A model generated the notes under the pieces. The model saw only the letters and a program-made list of their open reading frames with translations, was not told the DNA's origin and ran no database searches. Below are positions 8,820-19,589 of a stretch of 64,000 nucleotides of DNA, piece after piece (position 1 is the first letter of the stretch; every line of letters starts with the position of its first letter). This DNA is from Thereva unica. Its lineage: Eukaryota; Arthropoda; Insecta; Diptera; Therevidae. The position numbers were made by a program, and so were the translations under genes. Location: assembly GCA_949987705.1 (NCBI GenBank), contig OX465281.1:170204516-170268515 (forward strand). Reading direction: 5' to 3'.

Positions 8820-11280
8820 TCTAAGACAGAAGGCGCACTTCCCAGCAGGGCTGAGAAATATTTACCACTGCCGTGGCTCAGCTGAGACATGCAAACATAA
8901 AATATTAAAAACATAAAAGATCAAAAACATTAAACAGAGGAGCATGCAAAACTAAAAAGGGAGTGGAGCACGCAGAGAGTCACGCCACATTGAGAAGGGT
9001 CCTTTTAAGGACAACTTCACTGGTTAGCAAGCTAAACACACTCCTATTGTTGTAAGTATTTATAAGCATGCGATTAACGGGTTCGAACATGCCATAATTG
9101 GTGTTAGAGGAATTAATGTGCAAAAGAGGTTCACCTCTCAGGTTGTAGTTATTCACTCTAAATGACGCGCGGTTTCTTAAGAAACCAGAGTCCACCTTGT
9201 CATTCATCAGTCGATGAACGAATATAACGTCAGCGACCTCGCGGCGCTTATGAAGGGAGCTTAAGTTGAGCAATTTAAGTCTGTTCTCATAAGGCGGAAG
9301 AGCGAGTGGGTCATCCCATGGGAGGTGGCTGAGTGCAAACCGGACGAACTTCCTTTGAACCGATTCGATTCTACTAACATGGGAGGAGTAGTAAGGAGAC
9401 CATACCTGGGAAGCGTAGTCAAGCAAAGGCCTAACCAAAGATACGTACAGGTGTTTAGTGACGAGGGGGTTGTTGAACTCTTTGGACCATCTTTTTATAA
9501 ATCCCAGGACTGAATTGCCCTTGGAGGAGATATAATTGATGTGGGTGGAGAAATCCAACTTACTTTCTAACCTAACCCCAAGATCGATTACAGATTCAGT
9601 ACGGGAGACCTTGTTGTCAAGGAAAGTATAGTCATAAGTTATAACACCACGTTTCCTACAAAAAGTCATGATCTCGCATTTACTAATATTAAGCACAAGG
9701 TTGTTGTTGGAACACCAAGAATAGAAGTTGTTTAGATCTGCTTGCAGAAGTTTGCAATCCTCTATACTCCTTATGTGGCGATACAGTTTGATGTCATCAG
9801 CGTAAATAAGGATTTTACAGTGCCTTAGCAGTGTAACAATATCGTCAATTGATAAAATAAAAAGAAGAGGGCCAAGATGGCTGCCTTGCGGGACTCCAGA
9901 GGACGCTTCGATATTCTTCGATTTGACTCCGCGGAATAGAACCTGGTAGGTTCTATCGGCTAAGTACGACTGGAACCAATCCACAAGGGCATGCGGAAAG
10001 CCTAATTTCTTTAGTTTAAGAACTATAATAGTGGGAGAGCTTATCGAAAGCCTTACTAAAGTCTGTGTAGACACAGTCAGTTTGACAGCCAGTGACAAAG
10101 CCTCTAATTGTGTGTGAAGAGAACTCCAGTAAATTAGTAGTAGTGGAACGGGCTGCAAGAAAACCATGTTGGTTTGTTGAGATAAGCCTCTTGCAGATAG
10201 GGGCGATAGCAGAATAAATAATAGATTCGAAGAGTTTTGGTATAGACGATAACTTCGCAATTGGCCTATAATTAGATATTTCGTTTTTACAGCCTTTCTT
10301 ATGGACGGGTATTATAAAAGAGTTCTTCCATAAGGTTGGGAAGCGCCCTTTATTTAGGGATTTTTGAAATAAACATAGAAGAGTGTTTTTCTTCTTCAGG
10401 TAGTTTTTCCAGAGTTTATTCTTCAGGTTTTTGGTACGTCTCAACTCGTTGTTGTACCACGGTGGGGATGATCTGGACGATTTTAACGGCTCGATAGGTA
10501 CACAGGATGCGAAAGTTTCATACAGGACGGAGTAAAATCTGGCTACATCGACATCCAACTCATTAGGTAAGAGCAACCAATTGAAATCGACCGAAGTGAG
10601 CTTGGATGACAGTTCCTCAAGGTTGGCTTTTTTAAAGTTAAAGGTTGGCTCCTCTGGGATTGGTTTATTGTTAAAGACAGAACAATAGCTCAGTAGGAGA
10701 GGAGGGTGATAATTATCGACAGGTGACAAGACAATTGAGCTAGGCTCAACATTCATGTTGTCTGAGTTGGAAAAGAATACATGATCTAGCCGCCTTCCTA
10801 AAATATTATTCACACCGCTCATTTGGCACAAGCCGCAGGAAAATAAGGAATTCAGAAAGCTGGATTCCTTAGAGTTAAGGTTGTTTCCAGGAAGGTAGTT
10901 ATCGTCATCATCGCACGATACCCATTTAACATTGGGTAAGTTAAAATCACCTACAAGTAGGAGTTCATCTTTGGAATCCATCATATCTTGGATATGATTT
11001 ATGCAAGTGATTATAATATCATAGAGATTTTGACCTCTATCGTCAAGAGTGCTGAACATATCTGGTGGAATGTAACAGCAGATTAAAAATAAGTTGTTAT
11101 GAACAAGGGAGACTTTGAGAGCGAGGACCTCAATGTCTAAAGTGTTGGAAAAATCAGGAAGCGTTATTAAGCAACAGTTGAGAAGGTTACTACATGCAAG
11201 TAGTACACCACCTCCACGAGCCTCAGAGTCAATATATCTATCCCTCCGAAAAACTTGGAAGGAAGAGTCGAAAAGGATAC
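8820..11280 (-). pseudogene. Jockey-like LINE, frameshifted copy 1
   Basis: On the minus strand the endonuclease begins near 11280 (an EARGGGVLLACS stretch), passes LLLVGDFNLPNVKW and GRRLDHVFFSNS, and enters the RT at SNYRPIAKLS. The frame shifts by one base near 10035, inside the FSKAFDKLSH segment. It resumes with SSGVPQGSHLGPLLF, the catalytic YADDIKLYR, and ends at 8980. An internal in-frame deletion of about 290 bp near 10390 removes the endonuclease-RT linker; copy 2 at 35563-37130 retains it. The 5' end is truncated. The element sits inside the R1-like LINE, with CTAG at both junctions. Confidence 0.88.
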
Positions 11281-13066
11281 TAGCTTTCTTCGCTTGCTGA
11301 TCAGCCCTACTTCCGTTTTGTGCTCAGCAAGCTTCAACCCCGTGCGTTCCAACCACGCTTTTATTTCCCAGATCGCTTCGTTTGCGTACAGTTCGATGTC
11401 ATCTGAGTGTTTTCCTTCGACAACTACCCCGATATCATCTGCAAACCCGATCGCCACTGCTTCCTTTGGAAGACGAAGCCCCAACACATCATTGTACATT
11501 GCGATCCATAGGAGAGGGCCCAGGACGGAACCATGCGGGACACCGCATGTAATCCCGAACTCTTTAGGACCATCATCCGAATCACAATGAAGCGACCTAC
11601 CCTGGAGGTAGTCGGCCACTACACGCACTAGGTACTTAGGTGTGCCTAGCTTGATCAACGCCTCAACTATTTTGCTCCACCTCGCTGAGTTGAAAGCATT
11701 TTTTACGTCGAGGGTTATCAATGCCCAGCAGTGATTTTTCTCTATGGCGGCTCTTGCTATGCCCACCACCATATTGACTGCATCAGTCGTCGACCTTGCC
11801 TTTCTGAAGCCGAATTGCTTGTCCGACAGGCCACCTACCCTTTCGACGCTAGGGAGAATCCTGTTACAGATCACCCGCTCGAAAAGTTTGCCTATACAAC
11901 TAAGGAGGCATATCGGTCTGTAGGACGATGGGTCCCCTAGAGGTTTGTTCGGCTTCGGTAGGAGCACGAGTTTCTGCTGTTTCCATCGCTCCGGGACGAT
12001 CCCCTCTCTCAGGCACGCTGTGAAGACTTCAGCGAACCTGTCTGGCGCTATTGAAGCTGCTAGCTTCGCCGCTTTATTTGGTATGCCATCCATGCCAGGG
12101 GCTTTATTGATGGCTACCTTTTTTGCAACCTCCAGAATCTCATCTGCGGTCACCGCAGGTATCTCTTCTGGGTCCACCTGGAGGGTGGGTAGATCGACCG
12201 TGCGTACGTTCTGTGGAACCAGGACATACACAATACTCTGGAGCAGCGCGGGGCAGGTGATCGGCGGAGAGCGTTTGCCCTTGACCGCTGACATAGCCAT
12301 TTTATAGGCTCCACCCCAGGGGTCCGAGTCTGCTTCTCTGCACAATCTTTTGAAGTGCTCGGATTTACTTCTAGCGATGGCCTTGTTCAATCTTTTCCTC
12401 GCTTCCTTATATCTCTGAAGGAGTTCATCGAAATCCGGACGGTTCCTATTTCTTTGAGTTCTCCTTCTCGCTTTCAGACAGATCCTTCGGCATTCATCGA
12501 TCTCGGCGTTCCACCAGAAGTTTGGGGAAAGTCTACGATTGCCGGCGCGCCGTGGCATGGATGCGTCACATGCCCGTTTCACTGACTCTTCTATTTCCTC
12601 TGCCCCTTCCCTGGCACCTCCTGCCGACCTCGCATCATGCAGGAATACTTCCTCGAACACCTCTGCGTCGAGTTTCTTAACGGCCCATCCTCTAGCCGTT
12701 CCGTACGTAGGATTTCTCTTTTCTATACCCTGGCCTACCTCGAAGATGATGGCTAGGTGGTCGCTGCGCGTGTACAAATCGCTCACCCGCCATTGTAGGT
12801 CCTTGGCCACTGAATCGCTCACGTAAGTGATGTCGATTACAGACGCTCTCCCACCCCTTTGGAAGGTGTTTTCGCCTCCGGTATTGACCAACACCACATT
12901 TAATCGCGAGAATACTTCTAGGAGTATGCGCCCTCTTGCATTCGTTTGTCGACTGCCCCATTCGACAGCCCAAGCATTGAAATCACCCGCTAATATTACC
13001 GGGTGATGGCGACTCGCGTCGGCGGCTAACCTTTCCAGCATCGACTCGTAATCGTCTAGTGACTTA
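11281..13066 (-). pseudogene. R1-like LINE ORF2, central piece
   Basis: About 590 codons of an R1-clade endonuclease and RT on the minus strand. Motifs: VILAGDFNAWAVEWGS, a TRSDHLAIIFEV segment, GMDGIPNKAAKLA, SSYRPICLLS, ITLDVKNAFNSARW, GVPHGSVLGPLLW and catalytic FADDIGVVVE. The frame itself is open, but the piece lacks the start of the endonuclease (found at 15885-16229) and the RT thumb (found at 3120-3674). Codons after KRRK near 11290 run into the jockey-like LINE. GC content is higher than in surrounding elements. Confidence 0.9.
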
Positions 13067-15884
13067 GGTCATTACCAGGTATCGGGGTTCACTTTAGTGC
13101 ACAATCTCTCCCCCAATGGGGGTATCGCCATCTAGGTTAGGGATGACGTGGCTTTTTATAAAATAAATTCAAGCACGACTTCAGATTTTAATTATTTTTG
13201 GATTAAAATCATTTTCCAAAGCCACGTCATATTCTTCTGCTTCCTATACAGAAGCCCTAACATAAGTAAAGAAGCCTCCACCTTATCTTTTGATACTATT
13301 TCCGAACAAATCTCGGGATTTTTATCGTCCAATCCTGAGTGTGAAATCATCGTTGCGGGTGATTTCAATGTTCACAATGTAAACTGGCTGACTTACTCAA
13401 ATGGCACCAGTGCTTCTGGCAAGGACGTCGAGCTCTTTGCAGACATCAATAACTTGCATCAAATTGTGGATCATCCCACAAGAGTCCCTGATGCTGCTGG
13501 TCAAGGAAGATATCTCCTTGATCTTTTCCTAACTTCCCATCCAGCGCGATATACCGTCACAGTTGATTCACCTATCGGCAATTCGGACCACTCCTTAGTT
13601 AGCGCTAGTTTCCCATTCAAATTTCCCACCCCTCCCAAACCAGTTAAAAGAACTGTATGGCATTATGGGAAGGCCAATTGGCTGGGGCTTATTAATTTTT
13701 TCCAATCTACTGACTGGAACCTGTGTTTCCGAAACAAAAACGTCAACGCTGCCGCTATCCGTATCTCTAGGATCATACAGGCAGGAATGCATTTGTTCAT
13801 TCCTCATACAACTAAATCTGTGAAGGCTAGGCCCAACAGATGGTTTAATCAGGAATGTATGAATGCAATCAGAAATAAAGAAGCCGCCTTTCGAGCTTAC
13901 AAGAGCTCCCCGAGCGAATCGCTCCGTTCAAAACAACAAATTGAGAAGTAAACTCCTTAATGCAACCTCTGGTAGCAAGAACTTCTGGTCCTTGGTAAGC
14001 TCCATCAAGAAGAATTTCACTTCATCCACAACTCCTTCATTCATTCACGATGAGAAGGTGATAACAGACAGAAAATCCAAGGCCGATTTATTAGCATCTC
14101 TGTTTGCTGCCAATTCTTCTTTACCCCAAACTGATATGCTACCCCCAGTTCTCGAGCACAGCGCTCATTTAATGCCCAGGGTTTTCTTCAGGACTCGCGA
14201 GGTGTACAGGTGCCTCAAGGACCTCGATGTCAATAAATGCACTGGACCCGATAATATACCCTCTGTCGTCTTAAAACAATGCGCATCACCTTTGGCTAAA
14301 CCTCTGCGCAAACTTTTTGCTCTATCATACTCCTCCGGAGTTTACCCAGACTCCTGGAAACTTGCCCATGTCCAGCCAATACCGAAAAAAGGTAACTCCA
14401 GCCTTCCCTCCAACTACCGTCCAATAGCAATTACTTCTATTCTCTCCAAAACCATGGAGACGATAATTAACAAAAAGCTAATGGGATACCTAGAATCCAA
14501 CCAACTTATCAACGACAAACAATACGGCTTCCGACAAATAAGATCCACTGGTGATCTTTTAGTTTGCCTTACCGAACATCTCAGCCGTAGTCTGCATGGA
14601 TCCGGTGAGTCTAGTCTGGTTGCTCTAGATATCTCCAAGGCTTTTGATAGAGTATGGCACTCAGCCTTGTTAGCTAAACTCAAAGCTATTGGAATTGACT
14701 CGCTTCTGTATAAGTGGGTTGAAAGTTTCCTTTTCGGCCGTTCAATTAAGGTAGTATTGGATGGCGTCAAATCTGAATCTCACCCCATTTCTGCGGGGGT
14801 CCCCCAGGGTTCAATTTTATCACCGGCCCTATTTCTCATCTTTATAAATGACCTACTTTCAATCCCCTCCAACCCACTTCTCAGCTTCGCTGACGACGGT
14901 ACTTTACGTTACTCGTACAGCTACGATACAAGACAGACTCATGCCAGATCCTGTCTTGATGATCGGGAAATTATGTCCATCTCTGTTAATAACGACATTG
15001 AACTCATTCTAGAGTGGGGAAAGAACAATCGTGTCGATTTCAACCCCGACAAAACCAAGCACTGTCTTATTTCAAAGAAAAAGATCAACACCTCACCATC
15101 CTTGAAAGTGGATGACGTGGTACTAAAGGCCGATCCATCCCTACACATCCTAGGTGTGACATTAGCCAAAGACTTGCGATGGAATGACCACATATTCCAA
15201 ATCGCAAAACAAGGATCCCAGTGCTTGGGATTTCTTAAGAGGTGCAAGTTCCTCCTCCAGCCATCGGCCCGTGCTGTTATTTATAAATCCTACATTCGGC
15301 CTCTTCTCGAATACAACTCCCTCGTTTGGGGCGGCGCTCCAATAACCACCTTAGCATGGTTAGATAGGTCCAAAAAAGGGCCCTTAAGTTAATTAATGAC
15401 GATACCGCTTGCTCCACCATCGACCCCTTGAGCCACCGTAGGAATGTAGCAGCACTGACCAAATTTTATCGCTACTATCATAGTGACTGTTCCTCCGAGC
15501 TAAACGCTCTCCTGCCTCCACGGCAATCCTATATCCGCAACACCAGATTAGCCCACTCGTCTCACTCCCTCCACCTGCAACTCCCCCTTTCACGCACTCA
15601 ACAAGATATGAATTCGTTTGTAAATAGAACAACTCGACTGTGGAATAATCTCTCGCAGTCAGTTTTTCCGAGCTCCTACAACATCCAAGAGTTCAAACAC
15701 AGGGTTCATCACCACCTTCTCCAATACCCCCCGTACCTTTATAATCCTTACCCTATTCCCCGTCCCTCCCTCCCGTACTAAGCTTACTGCTAGACATTGC
15801 ACCATGACGTGACAAATGACATGACGGACTAGTAGTACAAAGGGTGACTCCTGAGCTTAGCACTGCCACATAAAAAAAAAAAAG
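13067..15884 (+). mobile_element. Jockey-like LINE inserted in the R1-like LINE
   Basis: This plus-strand LINE interrupts the R1 frame between the SCYAAPSL codons at about 15890 and the LDDYESM codons at about 13050. Flanks GTGAC (about 13062) and GTGTC (about 15886) look like a slightly diverged target duplication. The 3' end is an A run at 15873-15884. The 5' end is truncated and begins with about 75 non-coding bases. Confidence 0.85.
13148..15781 (+). pseudogene. Jockey-like LINE ORF2 (disrupted)
   Basis: The endonuclease half (13148-13951) has FFCFLYRSPN, IIVAGDFNVHNVNW and GNSDHSLVSASF. The frame shifts near 13940, probably with a small deletion. The RT half (13936-15392) has CTGPDNIPSVVL, SNYRPIAITS, LVALDISKAFDRVW, AGVPQGSILSPALF and FADDGTLRY in place of the usual pattern before hydrophobics. 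A second break near 15375 separates the C-terminal domain (15390-15781, ending in Pro/Tyr-rich codons). A diverged piece of the same family's 3' end lies at 23515-23700. Non-functional. Confidence 0.88.
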
Positions 15885-16224
15885 TGTCAGGCTTGGCGCC
15901 GCATAGCAGCTGTAGACGTGTATTCCGCCTACTTTTGCCCGCGTGAAGCCATTGTCTGGGCTTCTCATGGTATCTTCCATGGCTCGGCTCCCACACGTCC
16001 ATATCGCTGACGTGCCGCTGCTATCGTTTATCCAGACGCCGCTGTGCAGATTTCTATACTGCTCGATTGCGACGTCGATTTTTTCCCTCGAAAACTGTCT
16101 GTGCCAGCAGATCTTGTGCCGCTTGACAGTGGTTCAAGTTAATCTGTATGAACCTTATCTTCGACTTCGACTTCTTTGGACTGCTGCCCTGTATAGTGGG
16201 CACCTATTACTCCCCGCAGTCGTG

Positions 16225-16229
<5 letters not shown>
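15885..16229 (-). pseudogene. R1-like LINE ORF2, N-terminal piece
   Basis: Minus-strand translation gives the start of an R1-type endonuclease: IQINLNHCQAAQDLLAQTVF, then after a one-base shift in an A run, IDVAIEQYRN, then GFTRAKVGGIHVYSCYAAPS. The INLNHC...AAQDLL motif is characteristic of R1-clade ORF2. The coding sequence resumes at 13066 beyond the inserted LINE. Upstream it meets a TA microsatellite, so ORF1 is absent. Confidence 0.85.

Positions 16230-16260
<31 letters not shown>
16230..16260. repeat. (TA)n microsatellite, foldback target
   Basis: A pure TA run abuts the left end of the foldback element. A second TA run (19212-19223) abuts its right end, so the element appears to have entered a TA microsatellite. 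Confidence 0.93.
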
Positions 16261-16262
<2 letters not shown>

Positions 16263-17250
16263 GGCATTCTCTGTCAACTCGGCCACCCCCTCTGTCCAAA
16301 AATTGGAGCAACATAGATGGTTCCATTTGGGCTCATTTTAAAGCTACTTAATTGTAGATTCTTTCAGGCAGTGGCCTTTTTTAAAAAATCATAATGGCGG
16401 ATAAATATGGCCGCCGAAAATGAACTACCTCACCGTTAGAGAATGGTTTTTGCGATACTGTACGTAAAAAACTAAATAAAAAATTAACTACAAATTTTTT
16501 TGCTACACATCGGTACCTAGTTAATACAAATAAATTTTTATTTTTCATCTAAAAGTGTTTCTGTCGTCTCTAACCTCAAAAAACCTTCAAAAAAGGCGAT
16601 TTTAAGTACTACGATCACGTATATTATCGAAAATTTATAGAGAAATGAGCTTTTGATTCATCTTTACTTGCTCAATACTAATATAGACCTACTTCTTTAC
16701 GAAAATTAATTTTTGTCCTCCCTAACCTCGAAAAACCTCTGAAAAATGCGATTTTGGAGTTCTTCGACCAGTCATGTTATCGTAAATTTATAGAAAAATA
16801 CCATTATGATGCAGTTTCAATTGCTCAATACCGACATGAACCTATTCTTTACAAAAGATCTCTTATGTTTTCCCTAACCTCAAAAAATCTCTTGAAAAGC
16901 GGTTTTTCAAGTATAATTTTCTCCCGCGTTACCGTAAAAATACGGGAATTCATAATTCTCGCTCACTCTTACTCCCTTAAGGCAAATATTACCATATTAT
17001 TGACCAGAGTCTCTATGTGTCGTTTCTTACCTCAAAAAAGTTGTTGAAAAAGCATTTGATAGGTCTAATAAAAATCTAAACTATCTTGAAATTAACAAAA
17101 ATTGATTAATTCATAACATGAATGTCTTTTTTCATCCGTAAACTACAAAAACTTTTTGGAAAAGATTTATTTACGTAAGTCTTTAATTATATGTAGAATA
17201 AACGTTTTATGCATGTATGTTTGTTACGTGAAGTGCTCACAGTTTTGTGG
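16261..17250 (+). repeat. Left arm of foldback element
   Basis: Inverted partner of 18220-19211. It contains repeated paragraphs of the form CTAACCTCRAAAAACC followed by a GCGATTTT-like stretch (about 16570, 16725, 16875, 17030), so the arm itself is built of roughly 150-bp degenerate direct repeats. A 97-codon open frame occurs in both arms but shows no domain and is probably fortuitous. Confidence 0.9.
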
Positions 17251-17518
17251 AAAGGTTTTAAAGCGGGGTGAATAATAATGCACGTCAGTATTGATCATTA
17301 CAGTCAAAGGATCTTATTCGGCATATAAACTTTTGTAGATAACTTAGATAACTTTATTGTCTCATATTCTACGAGTCCAATAATATTTACATGATTTACA
17401 GGCTTGTGTGATAGATTAAAAAACAAGTTTTAGTATAATAAAAAGCTCATCATTAAAAGTAAGAAAAGTTATAGTAAAAGTTAAACAGTTGAATATACAC
17501 ACACCGGAGAATCTATAG

Positions 17519-18261
17519 TCATTTTGGGATAAAGTCTATCCCTTCTGAAGCATTTGAATATCGTTTTATAATTATTTTTTGCTGTTTCATAGTAAATGAG
17601 TGATTCTTAAGGATTTCAGGTACTGGCAACGCTGATTGAAATCTTTTATTTAAGTGCCTTGTTGATTTATCGTGATCGCACTTAGTGAAAAACAGTATTT
17701 TAATATTTCTGAAATGTTTCGTTGCCCAACTATACAGTGATTGTGCTGTCAATATTGATCCGGAAGGTTTTGCCAGAAGACTTGCCCGGTAAGCCTCTCG
17801 CTTGAATGTAGCTCCTAAACCGTCAGACTCACTTTTGCCATGTGCTGTTGCAGAGTAATGCCACTCTGCATCAATTCCAAAATCTTGCTTATGATTCCAA
17901 AGGTTAGAAATTTGATATTTATTTTTGAAATGCTGCTTAGCTCCATCAGTCACATATATAATTTTGTTGATATTTTTTGCATTTTTCATGATTTCTGGAA
18001 TTGTTTCTGAATGGTATATACAGCAGACGTATTGTGCTTTAAACTATCTGATAAAAAAATACAGCTGTTGTGTTTTAGTTCTGATTCGGCTTTGTAATAA
18101 TAAATTACTGGGAAGACCGTACATTGTTGATTATTAAAATGAAAAGCTTGTGAAGCGTTTTGAACTACATAGGAATAATTCTCAGAAAAATCCATTTTGA
18201 CAAAAACTGTGAGCACTATCCACAAAACTGTGAGCACTTCACGTAACAAACATACATGCAT
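17519..18261 (-). pseudogene. Putative DDE transposase, frameshifted remnant
   Basis: Two overlapping minus-strand frames form one protein region: 17986-18261 (DFSENYSYVVQNASQAFHFN, then LKHNSCIFLSDSLKHNTSAV) and 17519-17989 (IIYVTDGAKQHFKNKYQ, DFGIDAEWHYSATAHGKSES, DGLGATFKREAYRASLL). A single-base shift near 17988 separates them. I recognise the D-F-x-E-N-Y and D-G-A-x-x-x-x-K-N pattern from uncharacterised insect and cnidarian proteins. Two aspartates after predicted beta-strands suggest an RNase-H-fold catalytic core. Its position between the long arms supports a transposase role, which is inference. The N-terminal DNA-binding region is missing or lies in the arms. Confidence 0.6.
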
Positions 18262-19211
18262 AAAACGTTTATTCTACATATAATTAAAGACTTACGTAAA
18301 TAAATCTTTTCGAAAAAGTTTTTGTAGTTTACGGATGAAAAAAGACATTCATGTTATGAATTAATCAATTTTTGTTAATTTCAAGATAGTTTAGATTTTT
18401 ATTAGACCTATCAAATGCTTTTTCAACAACTTTTTTGAGGTAAGAAACGACACATAGAGACTCTGGTCAATAATATGGTAATATTTGCTTTAAGGGAGTA
18501 AGAGTGAGCGAGAATGATGAATTCCCGTATTTTTACGGTAACGCGGGAGAAAATTATACTTGAAAAACCGCTTTTCAAGAGATTTTTTGAGGTTAGGGAA
18601 AACATAAGAGATCTTTTGTAAAGAATAGGTTCATGTCGGTATTGAGCAATTGAAACTGCATCATAATGGTATTTTTCTATAAATTTACGATAACATGAGT
18701 GGTCGAAGAACTCCAAAATCGCATTTTTCAGAGGTTTTTCGAGGTTAGGGAGGACAAAAATTAATTTTCGTAAAGAAGTAGGTCTATATTAGTATTGAGC
18801 AAGTAAAGATGAATCAAAAGCTCATTTTTCCATAAATTTTCGATAATATACGTGATCGTAGTACTTAAAAATCGCCTTTTTTGAAGGTTTTTTGAGGTTA
18901 GAGACGACAGAAACACTTTTAGATGAAAAATAAAAATTTATTTGTATTAACTAGGTACAGATGTGTAGCAAAAAAATTTGTAGTTAATTTTTTATGTAGT
19001 TTTTTACGTACAGTATCGCAAAAACCATTCTCTAACGGTGAGGTAGTTCATTTTCGCGCGGCCATATTTATCCGCCATTATGATTTTTTAAAAAAGGCCA
19101 CTGCCTGAAAGAATCTACAATTAAGTAGCTTTAAAATGAGCCCAAATGGAACCATCTATGTTGCTCCAATTTTTGGACAGAGGGGGTGGCCGAGTTGACA
19201 GAGAATGCCCC
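18220..19211 (-). repeat. Right arm of foldback element
   Basis: Inverted copy of 16261-17250, ending at the C of GAATGCCCC before TA repeats. The inner edge is CCACAAAACTGTGAGCACTT. A nearby second copy of AACTGTGAGCACT at about 18206 gives a short direct repeat at the arm-loop boundary. Confidence 0.9.
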
Positions 19212-19589
19212 ATATATATATATACTAGCATAAAACCCGCGTGCCTTGCAACGCCTTTAAAAACTGTTTATTATGTGCAATGTTTTCCTTAAAAAAAGAA
19301 ACCAACAAAAAAGTCAGCTGTTATTATCCCTAAAAAGGGTTTATTATAGTGCATTTTTTTAATAAATATGGCAAACAAATTACTGCGAATATCACCTGTC
19401 CTCAACAAATCTGCAAGTTTTAAAGTAGATTGGCATGTATATGTCATCAAGAAAAGTGACATTTTAGGGTTTGACGAACGTTCGTTAAGTTTGTTCGCCT
19501 ATTTACGTGGATGTAAGAAATTATGAAGCAATCACAAATGAATATTAAATAAAGTGAATTTCGAGTCATTCATTTCTACGTGATTATAG

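Larger units (their letters stand above)
16261..19211. mobile_element. Foldback transposon with 990-bp inverted arms
   Basis: The left arm (16261-17250) and right arm (18220-19211) are near-identical inverted copies starting GGGGCATTCTCTGTCAACTC. Sampled segments differ by only occasional single bases. The 970-bp centre holds a decayed minus-strand gene described separately. Both ends border TA repeats. Long terminal inverted repeats around a single transposase-like gene indicate an autonomous-type DNA transposon that has recently lost function, or a derivative of one. I cannot name its superfamily. Confidence 0.88.

Noticed and set aside
8572..8916. Open frames through the TA microsatellite on both strands
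   Set aside because: They are Tyr/Ile dipeptide runs from TA repeats with no flanking domain.
11115..12826. Multiple plus-strand open frames opposite the R1-like LINE
   Set aside because: They are shadows of the long minus-strand ORF with conserved RT motifs.
16754..17047. A 97-codon open frame present in both foldback arms
   Set aside because: It appears twice only because the arms are inverted copies, has no domain, and lies in repeated low-complexity sequence.
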